Assembly (NCBI GenBank): GCA_937965695.1
Contig: CALCKW010000064.1
Location: 1-43,090, forward strand
Length of the DNA stretch: 43,090 bases
DNA from: an uncultured Granulosicoccaceae bacterium
GTDB lineage: Bacteria > Pseudomonadota > Gammaproteobacteria > CALCKW01
Direction of reading: 5' to 3'
Position 1 is the stretch's first letter. Each line of letters begins with the position of its first letter. The translations under genes were made by a program, and so were the position numbers. Below the pieces are notes generated by a model. It was not told where the DNA came from. It worked only from the letters and a program-made list of their open reading frames with translations, and did no database searches. Shown here in pieces: positions 42,094 to 43,090 of the stretch.

Positions 42094-43090
42094 CTACTCA
42101 GGCGATCCTGAGCTGATGTAGGCCGTTTTAACCGTCGTGTAGAACTCCTGCGCATAAGCACCTTGCTCACGAGGACCATAGCTAGATTGTCCGCGACCAC
42201 CAAAAGGTACGTGGTAATCAGTTCCGGCAGTAGGCAAATTGACCATGACACATCCTGATTCGGCGTTACGACGGAAGTGCGAAGCGCGAGCAAGTGATTG
42301 CGTCATGATGCCTGCCGTCAGGCCAAAACGGGTATCGTTTACGGTTGCCAATGCCTCTTCGTAGCTGTCGACTTTGATGACGCAAGCTAAAGGAGCAAAA
42401 AGCTCTTCACGATTCACTTGCCAATCATTGCGTGTACCGACAAATACACCTGGCGTCATATAATATCCAGGCGTTTCGCGTTCAACCCGCACACCACCAC
42501 AAAGCAGTTCGCCACCCTCGCTTTTGCCCAATGCGACATTTGCCAAGTTTTCTTCTAATTGCTGCTCGCTCACAACCGGGCCAAGTTGGGTACCGTCTTT
42601 TAGAGCATGGTCTACCACCATAGCATTGGCACCCGCGACGAGCCGCTCAACGAATTGATCATGCACGGCACTGTGCACAACCAGTCGAGAAGAAGCCGTA
42701 CATTTTTGACCTGTACCGCCAAAAGCCCCACCCAAGGCGCAGGCAACGGCGCTGTCCATATTGGCGTCGTCCATCACCGCGAGGGCATTTTTGCTGCCCA
42801 TTTCCATTTGAATTTTTGTAAAGTTAGCCACTGCTGCCGCGGCAATCTGCTGGCCTACTGGAACAGATCCCGTAAAGCTAATGGCGTCAACTTGATTGCT
42901 TTCGGCCAACTGTTGACCGACCGCGCCACCCGGCCCCATCACCAAATTGAACAATCCCGCAGGGATGTCCTGCTTGGCAATTATTTGAGTCAATGCTACC
43001 GCAGAGGCAGGTACGAGGTTGGCTGGTTTCCAGACAACGGCGTTGCCAAAGGCCAGTGCCGGTGCGATTTTCCACACGGCAGTCGCCGTG
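42094..43090 (-). CDS. Aldehyde dehydrogenase, alpha-ketoglutarate-semialdehyde type (N-terminus outside the window)
   Basis: The C-terminal 331 residues of an NAD(P)-dependent aldehyde dehydrogenase; the gene continues past the right edge. The window start reads TATAVWKIAPALAFGNAVVWKP. Cofactor motif is FTGSVPVG, the general base Glu is in QMEMGSKN, and the nucleophile Cys is in GTGQKCTASSR. The C-terminal VMVNLPTAGTDYHVPFGGRG and YGPREQGAYAQEFYTTVKTAY match alpha-ketoglutarate semialdehyde dehydrogenases best. Such enzymes finish hydroxyproline, pentose and glucarate pathways, and 2-oxoglutarate would be the product. It is the first visible gene of the minus-strand catabolic operon. Confidence 0.88.
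   Translation of the reverse strand, partial: TATAVWKIAPALAFGNAVVWKPANLVPASAVALTQIIAKQDIPAGLFNLVMGPGGAVGQQLAESNQVDAISFTGSVPVGQQIAAAAVANFTKIQMEMGSKNALAVMDDANMDSAVACALGGAFGGTGQKCTASSRLVVHSAVHDQFVERLVAGANAMVVDHALKDGTQLGPVVSEQQLEENLANVALGKSEGGELLCGGVRVERETPGYYMTPGVFVGTRNDWQVNREELFAPLACVIKVDSYEEALATVNDTRFGLTAGIMTQSLARASHFRRNAESGCVMVNLPTAGTDYHVPFGGRGQSSYGPREQGAYAQEFYTTVKTAYISSGSPE

Overview
The window looks like a chromosomal segment of a heterotrophic marine gammaproteobacterium. The evidence is the gammaproteobacterial housekeeping set (RlmF, a DUF3461 protein, a DEAD-box helicase), roughly balanced base composition, and a concentration of genes for marine organosulfur and osmolyte use: a DMSP demethylase with its CoA ligase, a betaine-type ABC importer, sulfoacetaldehyde acetyltransferase and a BCCT carrier. 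All calls come from reading the sequence; no database search was possible.

Layout. 1-1087: the end of an integron gene-cassette array. Two attC-like sites (131-196 and 626-697) separate a truncated plus-strand cassette gene and two small minus-strand cassette genes. 1333-4068: a De Ley-Doudoroff-type sugar-acid operon (enolase-superfamily dehydratase, KDGal kinase, KDPGal aldolase). 4225-5352: a CDF-type metal transporter divergent from a MerR-family sensor, with a textbook 19-bp-spacer MerR promoter. 5437-7021: a DUF1801 protein and a DMT-family permease. 7096-11054: dmdB and dmdA with a divergent LysR regulator. 11060-16672: a HypT-like LysR regulator, an alpha/beta hydrolase and a ProX-ProV-ProW importer whose permease has a large N-terminal extension. 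16725-19832: two GNAT acetyltransferases, a GFA-family zinc protein and an MFS transporter. 19965-22912: xsc followed, across a strong terminator, by a YeiH-type probable sulfite exporter. 23401-27582: rlmF, a DEAD-box helicase and a YtcJ-type amidohydrolase. 27715-29844: rhodanese-ChrB and ChrA chromate-resistance genes. 30089-34505: an ABC ATPase, a large FtsX-like permease and a secreted AttH/CrtC-type lipocalin-fold protein. 34550-34933: DUF3461.

35232-43090 is the least explained part. It is a minus-strand catabolic block: an alpha-ketoglutarate-semialdehyde-type aldehyde dehydrogenase (cut by the window edge), an M19 'dipeptidase' homologue lacking several usual metal ligands, an unrecognised 570-residue protein, a DUF3726 protein, an Ldh_2-family oxidoreductase lacking the usual catalytic His, and then a BCCT transporter interrupted by a one-base frameshift. 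I infer uptake and oxidation of a quaternary or N-methylated compound. This is the best candidate for an undescribed system.

How the parts may work together. The ProXVW importer could bring in DMSP or betaine, and DmdA/DmdB would start DMSP demethylation. Xsc would release sulfite from sulfoacetaldehyde and YeiH would export it. The right-hand block would oxidise a second osmolyte-like substrate. The substrate links are inference from gene neighbourhood.
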